32,081 nucleotides of DNA, from positions 1 to 32,081 of the forward strand of contig JAFANH010000094.1 of the NCBI GenBank assembly GCA_019232795.1, read 5' to 3'. This DNA comes from Burkholderiaceae bacterium. GTDB lineage: Bacteria; Pseudomonadota; Gammaproteobacteria; Burkholderiales; Burkholderiaceae_D. Shown piece after piece: positions 14,755 to 23,944 of the stretch. Positions within the stretch are counted from its first letter, which is position 1. The number at the start of each line of letters is the position of its first letter. A program made the position numbers and the translations under genes. The notes below the pieces were generated by a model, which worked only from the letters and a program-made list of their open reading frames with translations, was not told the DNA's origin and ran no database searches.

Positions 14755-16188
14755 TCAGGGGCGTGCAGGCAGAATGGTTTCGGCGTAGTCATACAGGGCG
14801 CCGAGGATTTCTTCTCCCTGTGCGTCGGTGGTTTCCGATAATTGGTCGATCTCATCAAACCATTGCTCGGCATTGCGTATGCCGCCTGCGCCATCGAGCA
14901 GGCGTGCGGCCCGGTGCTCTTCCCAGCGGTGGCGATCCGATTCGTCCAGGGTTTCGGGGAAATTGCGCGCGCGGTAGCGGAACAACAGTTCTTCCAGTCG
15001 GTTATCGTCGAAGCTCGTTGTCGTTTTGGCCAATTGTTCAGGGGCCAACTGCCGCAACTGGTTGAGTTGGCGCCGGTCGCCATTGCCGACGAAGCCGCCG
15101 TACAAATCCTCGTCCACGTCGGTGCCCGTCTCTTGCGGGCGCTGGAATACCTTGCGCCAAGTTGCCGACAAGTCGGGCAATGCCGCGGCGCGTTCGGCGT
15201 GGCGCAAGGCGGCGCCGGTATCCATCTGCCAGCGGCTTTCCAGGATGGGCAGATATGGTTTGGCGTTGCCGATGACGATAGGCGATTTGTTCAGGTGTAT
15301 GGTCTTGACCGGCAAGCGCGCCACGCCTTCCGGCAAGGCATCGGCCTTGCTGAACAGGCGGGTGCGGATGGTATCCGCATCAAGCGCCGTCAGTTCATGT
15401 GGATCATGGGTCAAATCCCAGACGATGATCTCATTCTTGTTGGTGGGATGGGGCGCCAGCGGCCACACCAGGGTCGCGCAGCCGCGTTCCACCGGGATCA
15501 TGCCGGAGACATGCAGCAGCGGGCGCGGCTGTGCCAGGCCGACTTCTTCAGCCGCCTTTTCCTTTTTGTGCAAGGCCAGGCAAAAATCGAATAGCTTGGG
15601 CTGTTGCGTGCGGATCAGGCGCGCCAGGGCAATGGTGGCCCGCACATCCGACAAGGCGTCGTGCGCGGCCTCGTGGCTGATGCCGTTGGCGGCGGTCAGC
15701 TGCTCCAGCCGGAAGCTGACACGGCCGTCTTCGTGGCGCGGCCACGTTATACCGTCGGGACGCAGGGCGTAGGCGGTGCGCACCATGTCGAGTATGTCCC
15801 AGCGTCCGCACTGGTTTTGCCATTCGCGCGCATAGGGATCGATGAGGTTGCGCCAGAACATGAAGCGCGTGATTTCGTCGTCGAAGCGTATCGTGTTGTA
15901 GCCGACGCCGATGGTGCCTGGTTGCGCCAGCTCCTTTTCGATCAGGGAAGCAAACTGGTACTCGGGCAGGCCGCGCTGCAGGCATAGCTGGGGCGTGATG
16001 CCGGTGATCAGGCAAGCCTGCGGGTCGGGCAGGAAATCGGGTGCCGGCTTGCAGTACTCCATGATGGGTGTGCCGATTTCATTGAGCTCGGCGTCGGTGC
16101 GGATCGCCGCGAACTGCGCCGGCCGGTCGCGTCTTACCTGAGCGCCGAATGTTTCGTAGTCGTGCCAGAGAAAGGTATAGTCGGTCAT
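14755..16188 (-). CDS. sbcB: Exodeoxyribonuclease I
   Basis: A 477-residue 3'-5' exonuclease for single-stranded DNA, close to the 475 of E. coli ExoI. The DnaQ-type site begins with D10 and E12 (WHDYETFG). Further motifs are GYNTIRFDDEITRFMFWRN and HDALSDVRATIALA, followed by the SH3-like and helical C-terminal regions (EELLFRYRARNFPETL). ATG 16188 fits the family; a longer frame to 16407 lies inside the diguanylate cyclase gene. The enzyme acts in recombination and mismatch repair. Its gene starts 11 bases after the upstream diguanylate cyclase stop. Confidence 0.93.
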   Translation of the reverse strand: MTDYTFLWHDYETFGAQVRRDRPAQFAAIRTDAELNEIGTPIMEYCKPAPDFLPDPQACLITGITPQLCLQRGLPEYQFASLIEKELAQPGTIGVGYNTIRFDDEITRFMFWRNLIDPYAREWQNQCGRWDILDMVRTAYALRPDGITWPRHEDGRVSFRLEQLTAANGISHEAAHDALSDVRATIALARLIRTQQPKLFDFCLALHKKEKAAEEVGLAQPRPLLHVSGMIPVERGCATLVWPLAPHPTNKNEIIVWDLTHDPHELTALDADTIRTRLFSKADALPEGVARLPVKTIHLNKSPIVIGNAKPYLPILESRWQMDTGAALRHAERAAALPDLSATWRKVFQRPQETGTDVDEDLYGGFVGNGDRRQLNQLRQLAPEQLAKTTTSFDDNRLEELLFRYRARNFPETLDESDRHRWEEHRAARLLDGAGGIRNAEQWFDEIDQLSETTDAQGEEILGALYDYAETILPARP

Positions 16189-16199
16189 GAGGCGATCAG

Positions 16200-17195
16200 T
16201 CAAACGGCAGTAGTCGCTGCGGTAGTGGCCGCTATGGCGCGGTTGCGTCCGCTTTCCTTGGCGCGGTATAGCGCGGCGTCGGCGGCGGCAATCAGGCTGG
16301 CTGCGTCTTGTCCGGGCTGCAAGCCGGCAACGCCCATCGAAGCGGTGACATGTGGCAGCGGCAAACGCATGTCGGCGAATACCACAGCTTCGCGCAGGCG
16401 CTCGCACAGACGCTGGGCGGCCAACAAGGCTTCAGCTTGACTGCTGCCGGGAAGGATCACCGTCATTTCCTCGCCGCCGTAGCGGGCGGCAAAATCGGTC
16501 GGCCGTATCGTGCTTTCCAGGACAAGGGCGGCGGCCTTGAGCGCCGCGTCGCCACCGAGGTGGCCGTGCGTGTCGTTGAATTTCTTGAAATGATCGAGGT
16601 CGATCATGACGATGGCCAAAGGCTTGTGCAGCGAATGGGCGTCGTCAATCAGCATCGCCAGGTTTTCATCGAGCCAGGCACGGTTGTGCAATCCTGTGAG
16701 ACCATCGCGCATCGACAATTGGCGATAGAATTCGCCGACTTTCTGACGCTTGCGCAATTGTGCGTTGGCGGCGCGTACGCGGAACGACATCAAGCGCAGC
16801 AGGTTGCGTGCGACGCCGTTCGACGCGTCGATCAAATGCCACAGGCGATCGGCTTCGATCACCAGCAGGTCGGCCTCCTGCACGGCCACGATGGCGGACG
16901 GGCTGGTTCCTTCATCGAGCACCGACAGTTCACCCACGCATTCGCCGGGCAATACCCGCGTGATGATGCCGTCGGCATGCGCGCCATGCATGGCCTGTAC
17001 GTCCAGCGCGCCGCGCAGGACAATGTACAGGCGGCCGCCGCGGCTGCTGGCTTCCGCAATTGCTTGTCCCTGGGCCACGCGCATGACCGCACAATCGGCG
17101 ATCAAATCGCCGACGTCGTCGATGTCGCGAAACAAATGCAGATGCTCGATGGAGTAGCCGGAGGCGCTGAAAGTGGTGAATTGTTCCAAAATCAT
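16200..17195 (-). CDS. Cyclic-nucleotide-binding-domain diguanylate cyclase
   Basis: A 331-residue cytoplasmic protein with an N-terminal cNMP/CRP-type sensor fold (about 20-130, including LYIVLRGALDV, PGECVGELSVLDEGTSPSAIVAV) and a C-terminal GGDEF domain (about 160-320). The active site reads GGEEM (240-244), a permitted variant, and an allosteric I-site RPTD (231-234) lies five residues before it. It should make c-di-GMP with product feedback. The sensor may bind cAMP or cGMP; the usual PRxSE phosphate-binding cassette is replaced by GTSPSA, so affinity is uncertain. An adenylate cyclase is encoded elsewhere in the window. Confidence 0.88.
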   Translation of the reverse strand: MILEQFTTFSASGYSIEHLHLFRDIDDVGDLIADCAVMRVAQGQAIAEASSRGGRLYIVLRGALDVQAMHGAHADGIITRVLPGECVGELSVLDEGTSPSAIVAVQEADLLVIEADRLWHLIDASNGVARNLLRLMSFRVRAANAQLRKRQKVGEFYRQLSMRDGLTGLHNRAWLDENLAMLIDDAHSLHKPLAIVMIDLDHFKKFNDTHGHLGGDAALKAAALVLESTIRPTDFAARYGGEEMTVILPGSSQAEALLAAQRLCERLREAVVFADMRLPLPHVTASMGVAGLQPGQDAASLIAAADAALYRAKESGRNRAIAATTAATTAV

Positions 17196-17210
17196 CCTTG
17201 CGTGAAGAAA

Positions 17211-17846
17211 TCAATACGGCAACCGGAAGCGGTAGCCTTTGTAGCTCAACACCGCTGCACGCGGCGCCAGTGCCTCGACTGTCAGACCTGGTTCGACCTG
17301 CTCGCCTTCATGGAGTAGCTTGTTGTTGATCAAGGCTGAACGATCAGCCGGGTTTTTCGCATAGATGTAGCCATTGACCGTAACGGCGGGAATTTCCCTT
17401 TGGATGTTTTCCGGCAGGTCGTGCAAGCCACCGATTGGCGCTTCCTCGCTTGCGATCTCGCGCGGCGCCGCCGCAGCTTTCGGCTCAGGCAGGCTTTGAG
17501 CCCCGGGCGGGTGGGCGTCAGGCGTGGCTTCGCCTCTCAGAGCCGGTAGCGCAACGGCGGGCTGCGGCGCCGGCGTGGAGTGAACGACTGGCGCCGCTAC
17601 GCTTGCAACAGGTATCGGGAGTGGGGGCGTCGCGACGGGCTCGGTGGCCGTTTGGCGTGCATAGATCCAGACACAGATCGCGGCGACGACAAGCGCATTC
17701 AGCACCAACAGCCAAGGCAGCCATTTGCGCCGTCCGCGCGCTGCGCCGTCGGAAGTATCTTGCGGCGCGGCTGCGTAAATATTCGGAACCACTCCGAGCT
17801 GGCGTTCCGATTCGGCTTTTTTCAAGGCGTCGAGGATATAGGACAT
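17211..17846 (-). CDS. gspB: GspB-like type II secretion assembly protein
   Basis: A 211-residue bitopic membrane protein. It has the characteristic N-terminus MSYILDALKKAESERQLG, one membrane segment (about 45-62), a Pro/Ala-rich linker and a C-terminal GspB domain (REIPAVTVNGYIYAKNPADRS... and KGYRFRLPY at the end). GspB/ExeB works with the GspA ATPase to place the secretin through peptidoglycan. ATG 17846 follows the gspA stop by four bases, so translation is likely coupled. The core secretion genes gspC-N are not in the window. Confidence 0.9.
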   Translation of the reverse strand: MSYILDALKKAESERQLGVVPNIYAAAPQDTSDGAARGRRKWLPWLLVLNALVVAAICVWIYARQTATEPVATPPLPIPVASVAAPVVHSTPAPQPAVALPALRGEATPDAHPPGAQSLPEPKAAAAPREIASEEAPIGGLHDLPENIQREIPAVTVNGYIYAKNPADRSALINNKLLHEGEQVEPGLTVEALAPRAAVLSYKGYRFRLPY

Positions 17847-17850
17847 GGAA

Positions 17851-19488
17851 CTATTTCCCGACTGGAGCAAGCGAAGCCGACTCGCGATGCAGATGCGGCT
17901 CGGCGCTTCCGGTGGCACGATTGAGCTGCATCAGGGTCTTAGGGCCGATCAAGCCATCGGACTGCAGCCCTTGCGCGGATTGGAAGGCGCGTATCTTCCT
18001 GCTGGCTGCAGCATCGAAAGCCTGGTTTGCCGGCGCCGGTGTTTCGTTGCTCAACTGCGCCAATTGGCTATTGATTTTGTCCACGTCCGCTCCGGTGTCG
18101 CCGAGGTGAATGGCATCGCGATAGGCAGGCGGGGTTTTCCACAAGGTTGCAAATTCACCGTGAAAGTGCGCTCCGAGATTGGCCAAACTGACCGACCGAA
18201 TCTGTCCGCCGACGATCAGCGTGGCGTCCGAATCGGACAATCCGGTCAACACGGCGTAGAACGGCTTGCTGTCGGCGCCGCGCAAGGCCAATATCACCGG
18301 GCGATCAAGTTGGCGGATTTCGGCGAATCCTTTGTTGCTGCGGTAGCAGCGCAATCCAGCTGCCGCAGCGCTGGCACAGGGCTCTTCTCCCGGTGCCAGA
18401 ACCTGGTTCCAAAGCTTGGCGAGCGCGCCGTATGCCTGTTCCTCATCCGCGCCGGCGGCAGCCTGCGCATCAAGGTCCAGCGGCACAACTGGCAGAGACT
18501 TCGAAGTCGTTGATGGCACCTGGCTTGCAGGGTGCACAGTAGCAAGCCGATAGTTGCCCGGATAGGCGATCAAGGCCATGGCTGCGGCTCCCAGCGAGAC
18601 GGCGCCGACTGCTGCTGCGTACAGCCAAGGCCGGCTGATGCGGGTTCGTGGCACCGGCGATTCCGCGCCGAACACTTCGCCCGCCGCCTTGCCGAGTATA
18701 CGTTTGCTCACGGTCGGCGCACTTTCGGCATAGGCGCCCAGCAGGGCGCGATCGCACAGCAAGTTGATGCGCCGCGGCACGCCTTGCGTGAGGCGATAGA
18801 TGGTTCGTGTCAGCGCAGCCGGGATAGGCGTACTCGCTGTGCTGCCTGCTACCGCCAGGCGGTGTTGCACGTAAAGGGCGGTTTCCTCCGGTGAGAGCGA
18901 ACCAAGGTGATAGCGGGCGATAACACGTTGCGCCAACTGTTTCAGATCGGAGCGATCGAGCATGTCGCGCAACTCGGGTTGACCGATCAGGATGATCTGT
19001 AACAGCTTGCGTTCGCTGGTTTCCAGGTTGGTCAGCAAACGCAACTGTTCGAGTACGTCCGCCGAGAGGCTTTGCGCTTCGTCGATGATCAATACATTGT
19101 TCTTGCCATCGGCATGAGTCCGCAGCAAAAAGGCGTTGAGTGCATCGACATAGGCCTTGGTGCCGATTTCGCTCCTGCTTTTATCTTCCTGTCCCGGGCG
19201 CTCAATGTGGAATTCATCGCATATCGACTGCAGCAATTCGTCGACGGTCAGTTTCGGGTTGAAAATGTAGGCGACGTTGCAGTTGTCCGGTATCTGCTCG
19301 AGGAAGCAGCGGCACACGGTGGTTTTGCCGGCGCCGATTTCGCCCGTCAGCAGCACAAAGCCGCCGCTGCCTATGCCGTACAGCAGATGCGCCAAGGCTT
19401 CGCGATGCCGTTCGCTCATGAACAGGAAATGCGGATCCGGGGCAATGGAAAACGGATTGCAGGCCAGGTTGAAGAACTGCGTGTACAT
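17851..19488 (-). CDS. gspA: GspA/ExeA-like ATPase with peptidoglycan-binding domain
   Basis: A 545-residue inner-membrane ATPase. The N-terminal AAA domain has Walker A GEIGAGKTT (49-57) and Walker B VLIIDEAQ (132-139), then a sensor region LLQIILIGQPEL. A membrane segment follows (about 288-309), then a periplasmic part ending in a peptidoglycan-binding domain (FQSAQGLQSDGLIGPKT). With GspB it helps assemble the secretin of type II secretion. ATG 19488 is used because the family begins MYTQFFNL; the frame is open further upstream only through another gene. It starts 11 bases after the DUF1345 stop. Confidence 0.92.
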   Translation of the reverse strand: MYTQFFNLACNPFSIAPDPHFLFMSERHREALAHLLYGIGSGGFVLLTGEIGAGKTTVCRCFLEQIPDNCNVAYIFNPKLTVDELLQSICDEFHIERPGQEDKSRSEIGTKAYVDALNAFLLRTHADGKNNVLIIDEAQSLSADVLEQLRLLTNLETSERKLLQIILIGQPELRDMLDRSDLKQLAQRVIARYHLGSLSPEETALYVQHRLAVAGSTASTPIPAALTRTIYRLTQGVPRRINLLCDRALLGAYAESAPTVSKRILGKAAGEVFGAESPVPRTRISRPWLYAAAVGAVSLGAAAMALIAYPGNYRLATVHPASQVPSTTSKSLPVVPLDLDAQAAAGADEEQAYGALAKLWNQVLAPGEEPCASAAAAGLRCYRSNKGFAEIRQLDRPVILALRGADSKPFYAVLTGLSDSDATLIVGGQIRSVSLANLGAHFHGEFATLWKTPPAYRDAIHLGDTGADVDKINSQLAQLSNETPAPANQAFDAAASRKIRAFQSAQGLQSDGLIGPKTLMQLNRATGSAEPHLHRESASLAPVGK

Positions 19489-19499
19489 GTCGTGTAGCT

Positions 19500-20162
19500 C
19501 TAGCTTCCTACCATGCTGGCGGCGATATTGATCGACAAGCCAAGGATGGCGACGTTGAACAGGAAGCTCAGCACCGACTGCGCCAGCACCACTTTGCGCA
19601 TGGCGCGGCCGTGCACGCTGACGTCCGAGGTTTGCGCAGCCACCGCGATCGTGAAAGAGAAATACAGGAAGTCCCAATAGTCGGGGTGTTCCTCGCGATC
19701 GGGGAAATGCAAGGGTCGTTTCTCCGGTGCGGCCTGGTAATACAATCTGGCGTAGTGAATCGTGAAAATGATCCCGAGCAGACACCAGGAGCCGAGTACG
19801 GTGGCGGCGGTAAATGCGTAGCGCCCGAGCCGCAATTCCGTAGGCAAATCCTTGAGCGTCGCCAATTCCATGGCGATGGCAGCCAGGCTCACTACCGAAG
19901 CGAGCGACAGCACGGCCAGCACCACGGCTGCACTTTCGTCTTCGCGCTCTGCGAGCATGCGCACCCGGGCATGGTTGGCGCGCGACATGAGCCAGCCCAT
20001 CAGCAGCAGGTAAGACCAAACGGCGAAGTCCCAGCCAGTCAAGATGCGTGTGATCAAAGGCAGCGATGCCGGCAACAGCATGCCAGTGGCGCAGCCGGCG
20101 ACCGTGGCGGCCATCAAGCGGGGGCGATTGTGTAGCAGGCGGCGGAAAGCGTGACCGGACAT
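19500..20162 (-). CDS. DUF1345 family membrane protein
   Basis: A 220-residue protein with about five hydrophobic segments. The family segment HPDYWDFLYFSFTIAVAAQTSDVSV is clear. DUF1345 proteins are predicted inner-membrane proteins without an assigned function. It is the first gene of a closely spaced minus-strand run that continues through gspA, gspB, the cNMP-GGDEF gene and sbcB, though shared function is not implied. Confidence 0.88.
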   Translation of the reverse strand: MSGHAFRRLLHNRPRLMAATVAGCATGMLLPASLPLITRILTGWDFAVWSYLLLMGWLMSRANHARVRMLAEREDESAAVVLAVLSLASVVSLAAIAMELATLKDLPTELRLGRYAFTAATVLGSWCLLGIIFTIHYARLYYQAAPEKRPLHFPDREEHPDYWDFLYFSFTIAVAAQTSDVSVHGRAMRKVVLAQSVLSFLFNVAILGLSINIAASMVGS

Positions 20163-20260
20163 GGGTAACAGGCACTAAAGCGCCCATTGTACCCGTGCAG
20201 CTTTCGCATGAGCTATGCTTGGGTGCAATTTTATTTTCGGAAATATGCCGTCGCAGAATC

Positions 20261-20587
20261 ATGGCGCGCCGCTACCACTACTACGTCTATGTCGTCGAGC
20301 TGGCTCCCGAGGTCTGGCGCGAGCCGCGCTTCAAAAAAGCCAATCCCGATTATCTGGGCGATAAACCTTGTGTGTATGTCGGCATGACGGGCCTGAATCC
20401 GGATGTCCGATTCGATAAACATAAGGCCGGTATCCAGTCCAACCGTTTCGTTTTCCAGTACGGCTTGCGTCTGCTGCCGGAGTTGTACGAGGTGTACAAC
20501 CCCATGCCTTACGACGGTGCACGCGACATGGAAGTGGAGCTTGCCATCGGACTGCGCGAATCGGGCTATGCGGTTTGGCAAGCTTGA
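20261..20587 (+). CDS. GIY-YIG-like small nuclease-fold protein
   Basis: A 108-residue protein whose first half resembles a GIY-YIG core: YYVYVVEL corresponds to the GIY strand and CVYVGMTG to the YIG strand. An Arg (PDVRFDKH) and a late Glu (DMEVELAIGL) may be catalytic. Such single-domain proteins may act on DNA, but no substrate is known. ATG 20261 is chosen because the domain begins there; no strong ribosome site is seen. It is divergent from the DUF1345 gene. Confidence 0.65.
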   Translation: MARRYHYYVYVVELAPEVWREPRFKKANPDYLGDKPCVYVGMTGLNPDVRFDKHKAGIQSNRFVFQYGLRLLPELYEVYNPMPYDGARDMEVELAIGLRESGYAVWQA

Positions 20588-20698
20588 TTATGCAAGCCTG
20601 ATTGTGCAGGCATGATACGGGCCAGGCCGAGTTTGCTTTTGCAATTGTCGATGCGGCGATTCGGGAGTAGCATGGCCGCTCAAACTGAGGAGGTGATC

Positions 20699-21232
20699 AT
20701 GAACAGGAAAGTGGTTTCCTTGCTGTTGTTGTCGGGCCTGTGCTGGGCCGGCGTGGCGTGGTCGGCCGGCTTCATGAAGGCGGGTCTGTGGGAAGTGACG
20801 GTCAAGTCCGACATGATGCAAAACATGCCGAAAATTCCCCCTGAGCAAATCGAGAAAATGAAGCAGATGGGCATCAACGTTCCGCAGATGCAGGGCGGCG
20901 CCATGATGACCAAGGTTTGTGTGTCCAAGGAAATGGCAGAGCGCGACCAGATGCCTACCCCGCAGCAGCAAGCAGCCTCAGGTTGCCAGGCGAAGAATTT
21001 CCAGCATAGCGGCGACGAATACAGCGTCGATATCGTGTGCGATGGCCCCGATATGCAGGGGACGGGGACGTCCAAGGGCAGGCGCGTCGGCTCCGACGGC
21101 TTTACTTCGACGTATCAATTCAAGGGTACGGCGCACGGCCATCCGGTGGATCAGCACGTGGAGTCTAACGGCAAGTTTATCTCTGCCGATTGCGGTGACG
21201 TCAAACCTTTCGATGCGATGAAGATGAAGTGA
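20699..21232 (+). CDS. DUF3617 exported protein
   Basis: A 177-residue protein with a signal peptide (1-22, ending WSA) and the DUF3617 pattern: GLWEVTVKSDM near the start, a KVCVSKE segment, then CQAKNF, VDIVCDG and SADCGDV cysteine-containing strands. It is expected to be periplasmic; function is unknown. AGGAGGT is placed ideally before the ATG. It stands alone, convergent with glnS across a hairpin terminator. Confidence 0.88.
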   Translation: MNRKVVSLLLLSGLCWAGVAWSAGFMKAGLWEVTVKSDMMQNMPKIPPEQIEKMKQMGINVPQMQGGAMMTKVCVSKEMAERDQMPTPQQQAASGCQAKNFQHSGDEYSVDIVCDGPDMQGTGTSKGRRVGSDGFTSTYQFKGTAHGHPVDQHVESNGKFISADCGDVKPFDAMKMK

Positions 21233-21238
21233 GCTGCC

Positions 21239-21259
21239 GCGGGAAGCTTGTCTTCCCGC
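21239..21259 (+). terminator. Hairpin terminator after the DUF3617 gene
   Basis: GCGGGAAG pairs perfectly with CTTCCCGC around a CTTGT loop, six bases after the DUF3617 stop. A T-rich stretch (TATCTTATTTTT) follows after a short gap and overlaps the glnS 3' end. It probably ends DUF3617 transcription and may insulate glnS, which converges on it. Confidence 0.55.
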
Positions 21260-21269
21260 AGGCGGTATC

Positions 21270-23006
21270 TTATTTTTCCCAGGAATCTTTCAGCGTCACG
21301 ATACGGTTGAACACGGGCTTGCCCGGCTTGCTGTCGACGCGGTCAGCGACGAAATAGCCGTGCCGTTCGAACTGGTAGCGGTCTTCCGGCTGCGCGTCTT
21401 TCATGCCCGGTTCCAGGTAGGCCGTGATCACCTGCTTGGCGTTCGGATTCAAAGCTTGCTTGTAATCCTTGCCGCCGCTGTCCGGCTGCGGATCGGTGAA
21501 CAGGCGGTCATATAGCCTTACCTCGGCTTCCAGCGCATGTTCGGCGCTGACCCAGTGGATGTTGCCCTTGACCTTGTAATTGGCTGAACCTTCCGTGCCG
21601 CTCTTGCTGTCCGCGAAGTAATTGCAGTGCACGGCAATCACTTTGCCTTGTGCATCTTTCTCGCAGCCTGTGCATTCGACCACGTAACCGTAACGCAGGC
21701 GCACCTTGTTGCCGGGGAACAGGCGGAAATAGCCCTTGCTCGGTGTTTCCATGAAGTCTTCGGCTTCTATCCACAGCGTCTTGGCTATGGGGAAGCTGCG
21801 CGTGCCGCGTTCCGGAAAGTGCGGATGCACAGGGGACGAGCAGGCTACGGTTTCGCCTTCGGGGAAATTGTCGATGACGAGCTTGAGCGGATTAAGCACG
21901 GCCGTGGCGCGCGGCGCCTTGGGGTCGAGGTCCTCGCGCAGGCAGCCTTCGAACACACTCATGTCTATCCAGCCGTCCGACTTGGTGACGCCGGTACGCT
22001 CGCAGAACAGTTGCAGCGACTCCGGCGTGAAGCCGCGTCGCCGCATGCCGACGATGGTCGGCATGCGCGGATCATCCCAGCCTTCGACGACGCCATCGTC
22101 GATCAACTGGCGCAGCTTGCGCTTGCTGGTGATGACGTAGGTGACGTTGAGGCGCGCGAATTCGTATTGATAGGGCAGGGGCCTTTGCAGGAAGCCGCCT
22201 TCGGCCAAGTGTTCCAGCACCCAATCGTAAAACGGGCGATGGTCCTGGAATTCCAGGGTGCAGATCGAATGCGTGATGTTTTCCAACGCATCCGAAATCG
22301 GGTGCGTGTAATCGTACATCGGATAAATGCACCACTTGTCGCCGGTACGGTGGTGATGTGCGTGGCGGATGCGGTAGATGGCCGGGTCGCGCATGTTCAT
22401 GTTGGGGGAGGCCATGTCGATCTTGGCGCGCAGGATGTGGGCGCCGTCTTCGAATTCGCCGGCCTTCATGCGGCGGAACAAAGTCAGCGACTCTTCCGGT
22501 GTGCGGTCGCGAAAGCGCGAATTCCTGCCCGGTTCGCTGAAGCTGCCGCGATTAGCCGCCATCTCGTCGGCGGTCTGGCTGTCAACGTAGGCGTGGCCGG
22601 AACGGATCAGGTACTCGGCCATTTCATAGAGTTTGTCGAAGTAGTCGCTGGCGTAATACAGATGTTCGTGTCCGCCCTGTTCCCAGCTGAAGCCCAGCCA
22701 CTTGACGCTGTCGATGATTGTGTCGACGTACTCCTGCTCTTCCTTGATCGGATTGGTGTCGTCGAAACGCAAATGGGCGCGGCCGGCGTAATCGCGTGCC
22801 AGGCCGAAGTTCAGGCAGATCGACTTGGCATGGCCGATGTGCAGATAGCCGTTCGGTTCAGGCGGAAAGCGGGTGATGACGGTCGGCAGGGCCTCTCCAG
22901 CTGCATCTTTACGGTTGGCATGTTTGCCGCTGGACAGGTCGGCGTCGATGATAGTGCGCAGGAAATTCGGGGCAGGCGCCGGGGCGGCTTTGTTGTCGAT
23001 ACTCAT
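21270..23006 (-). CDS. glnS: Glutaminyl-tRNA synthetase
   Basis: A 578-residue class I aminoacyl-tRNA synthetase that charges tRNA-Gln. The HIGH motif is at 56-59 within PPEPNGYLHIGHAKS. The KMSKS equivalent is in VITSKRKLRQL. Other family segments are FDDTNP, SHRPFYDW-like QDHRPFYDWVLEHL, and the C-terminal beta-barrel with EAEDFMETPSKGYFRL. Length and motifs are standard for bacterial GlnRS. The N-terminal 15 residues are Ala/Pro-rich and may be variable. It is transcribed divergently from the DUF1223 gene across about 150 bases. Confidence 0.95.
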   Translation of the reverse strand: MSIDNKAAPAPAPNFLRTIIDADLSSGKHANRKDAAGEALPTVITRFPPEPNGYLHIGHAKSICLNFGLARDYAGRAHLRFDDTNPIKEEQEYVDTIIDSVKWLGFSWEQGGHEHLYYASDYFDKLYEMAEYLIRSGHAYVDSQTADEMAANRGSFSEPGRNSRFRDRTPEESLTLFRRMKAGEFEDGAHILRAKIDMASPNMNMRDPAIYRIRHAHHHRTGDKWCIYPMYDYTHPISDALENITHSICTLEFQDHRPFYDWVLEHLAEGGFLQRPLPYQYEFARLNVTYVITSKRKLRQLIDDGVVEGWDDPRMPTIVGMRRRGFTPESLQLFCERTGVTKSDGWIDMSVFEGCLREDLDPKAPRATAVLNPLKLVIDNFPEGETVACSSPVHPHFPERGTRSFPIAKTLWIEAEDFMETPSKGYFRLFPGNKVRLRYGYVVECTGCEKDAQGKVIAVHCNYFADSKSGTEGSANYKVKGNIHWVSAEHALEAEVRLYDRLFTDPQPDSGGKDYKQALNPNAKQVITAYLEPGMKDAQPEDRYQFERHGYFVADRVDSKPGKPVFNRIVTLKDSWEK

Positions 23007-23158
23007 GAATCGGGAAGGTAAACAGACAAAATAATGGAATTTACCCGCATTTTACCGTAGGCAGAGCACCTGACGGGCACCTGGCAGGCCGGCATGTCTG
23101 TAAGGTGCGACCCGGCACTGCGACTGACAAGGGTATAAATTGCTTATTGAGGTGGACA

Positions 23159-23944
23159 ATGTCGCGAGCAAGGGCGTGGACTGTGGGGTGGACAATAAAG
23201 CAATGGCTGGCCGCCATGATGGCCTGTGTAATGCCGCTGACGGCATATGCGCAAACTTGCCACAAGCAAAGTCCGGCACATATGGTCGCCTTGCTGGAAC
23301 TGTATACCTCGGAAGGCTGTAGTAGCTGCCCGCCGGCAGACCAAGCAGTTGGTGCATTGCAAACCCTTGTCGAGGCCGACCTGGTAGTGCCTTTGGCCTT
23401 GCATGTCGACTACTGGGATGACCTCGGCTGGCGTGATCCGTTTGACCGGCCCGACTTTACCGACAGACAGAGGTGGCTCACCAGCCTGACCGGAGGCCAC
23501 ACTGTCTATACACCGGAAATCTTTCTGGGAGGGCGCGAATTGCGCAGCTGGTCCAATGATCTCGCCGCGGCGATCGCCACGATCGATGGTCGGCCCGCAC
23601 AGGCGGATATTCTGCTTACGGCGGGCAGCATAGTCGACAACAAATTGCCGATTGCGGCGAGGCTCAAGGTGCCGATAGGCAGCCGGCTTTTCCTGGCCCT
23701 CTATGAAACAGGATTGAGCAGCAAGGTGGCAGCCGGCGAGAATGGCGGCAGAACGCTGCATCACGATTACGTGGTGCGCGACTGGCTTGGTCCGCTGGCG
23801 ACAAGCCTCAATGGGCAGGAAGTCTCCCGTATGCTAACCGTACCGACGGCGGCAATACACAGGAAATTGGGTGTTGCCGCTTTCGTGCAGGATTCCCGAG
23901 GCGATGTGCTGCAGGCAGTTGCGCTGTCGTATTGCGGCAAATGA
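23159..23944 (+). CDS. DUF1223 thioredoxin-like exported protein
   Basis: A 261-residue protein with a signal segment (about 12-32, ending AYAQ) and a thioredoxin-like domain carrying C54-SS-C57 (LYTSEGCSSCPPADQ), diagnostic of DUF1223. Other parts typical of the family are LALHVDYWDDLGWRDPF and GGHTVYTPEIFLGG. A periplasmic thiol/disulfide role is likely but unproven. ATG 23159 has GAGGTGG five bases upstream; an in-frame start at 23105 is less likely. Confidence 0.87.
   Translation: MSRARAWTVGWTIKQWLAAMMACVMPLTAYAQTCHKQSPAHMVALLELYTSEGCSSCPPADQAVGALQTLVEADLVVPLALHVDYWDDLGWRDPFDRPDFTDRQRWLTSLTGGHTVYTPEIFLGGRELRSWSNDLAAAIATIDGRPAQADILLTAGSIVDNKLPIAARLKVPIGSRLFLALYETGLSSKVAAGENGGRTLHHDYVVRDWLGPLATSLNGQEVSRMLTVPTAAIHRKLGVAAFVQDSRGDVLQAVALSYCGK

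Noticed and set aside
19489-20262. Extended N-terminus of gspA reaching 20262
   Set aside because: The extension is out of frame with and antisense-like to the DUF1345 gene composition; the family start MYTQFFNL is at 19488.
21627-23021. Long open frame (464 codons) on the plus strand opposite glnS
   Set aside because: It lies entirely antisense to glnS, and its translation has the Val/Ala/Arg-rich look of a high-GC shadow frame without any domain.
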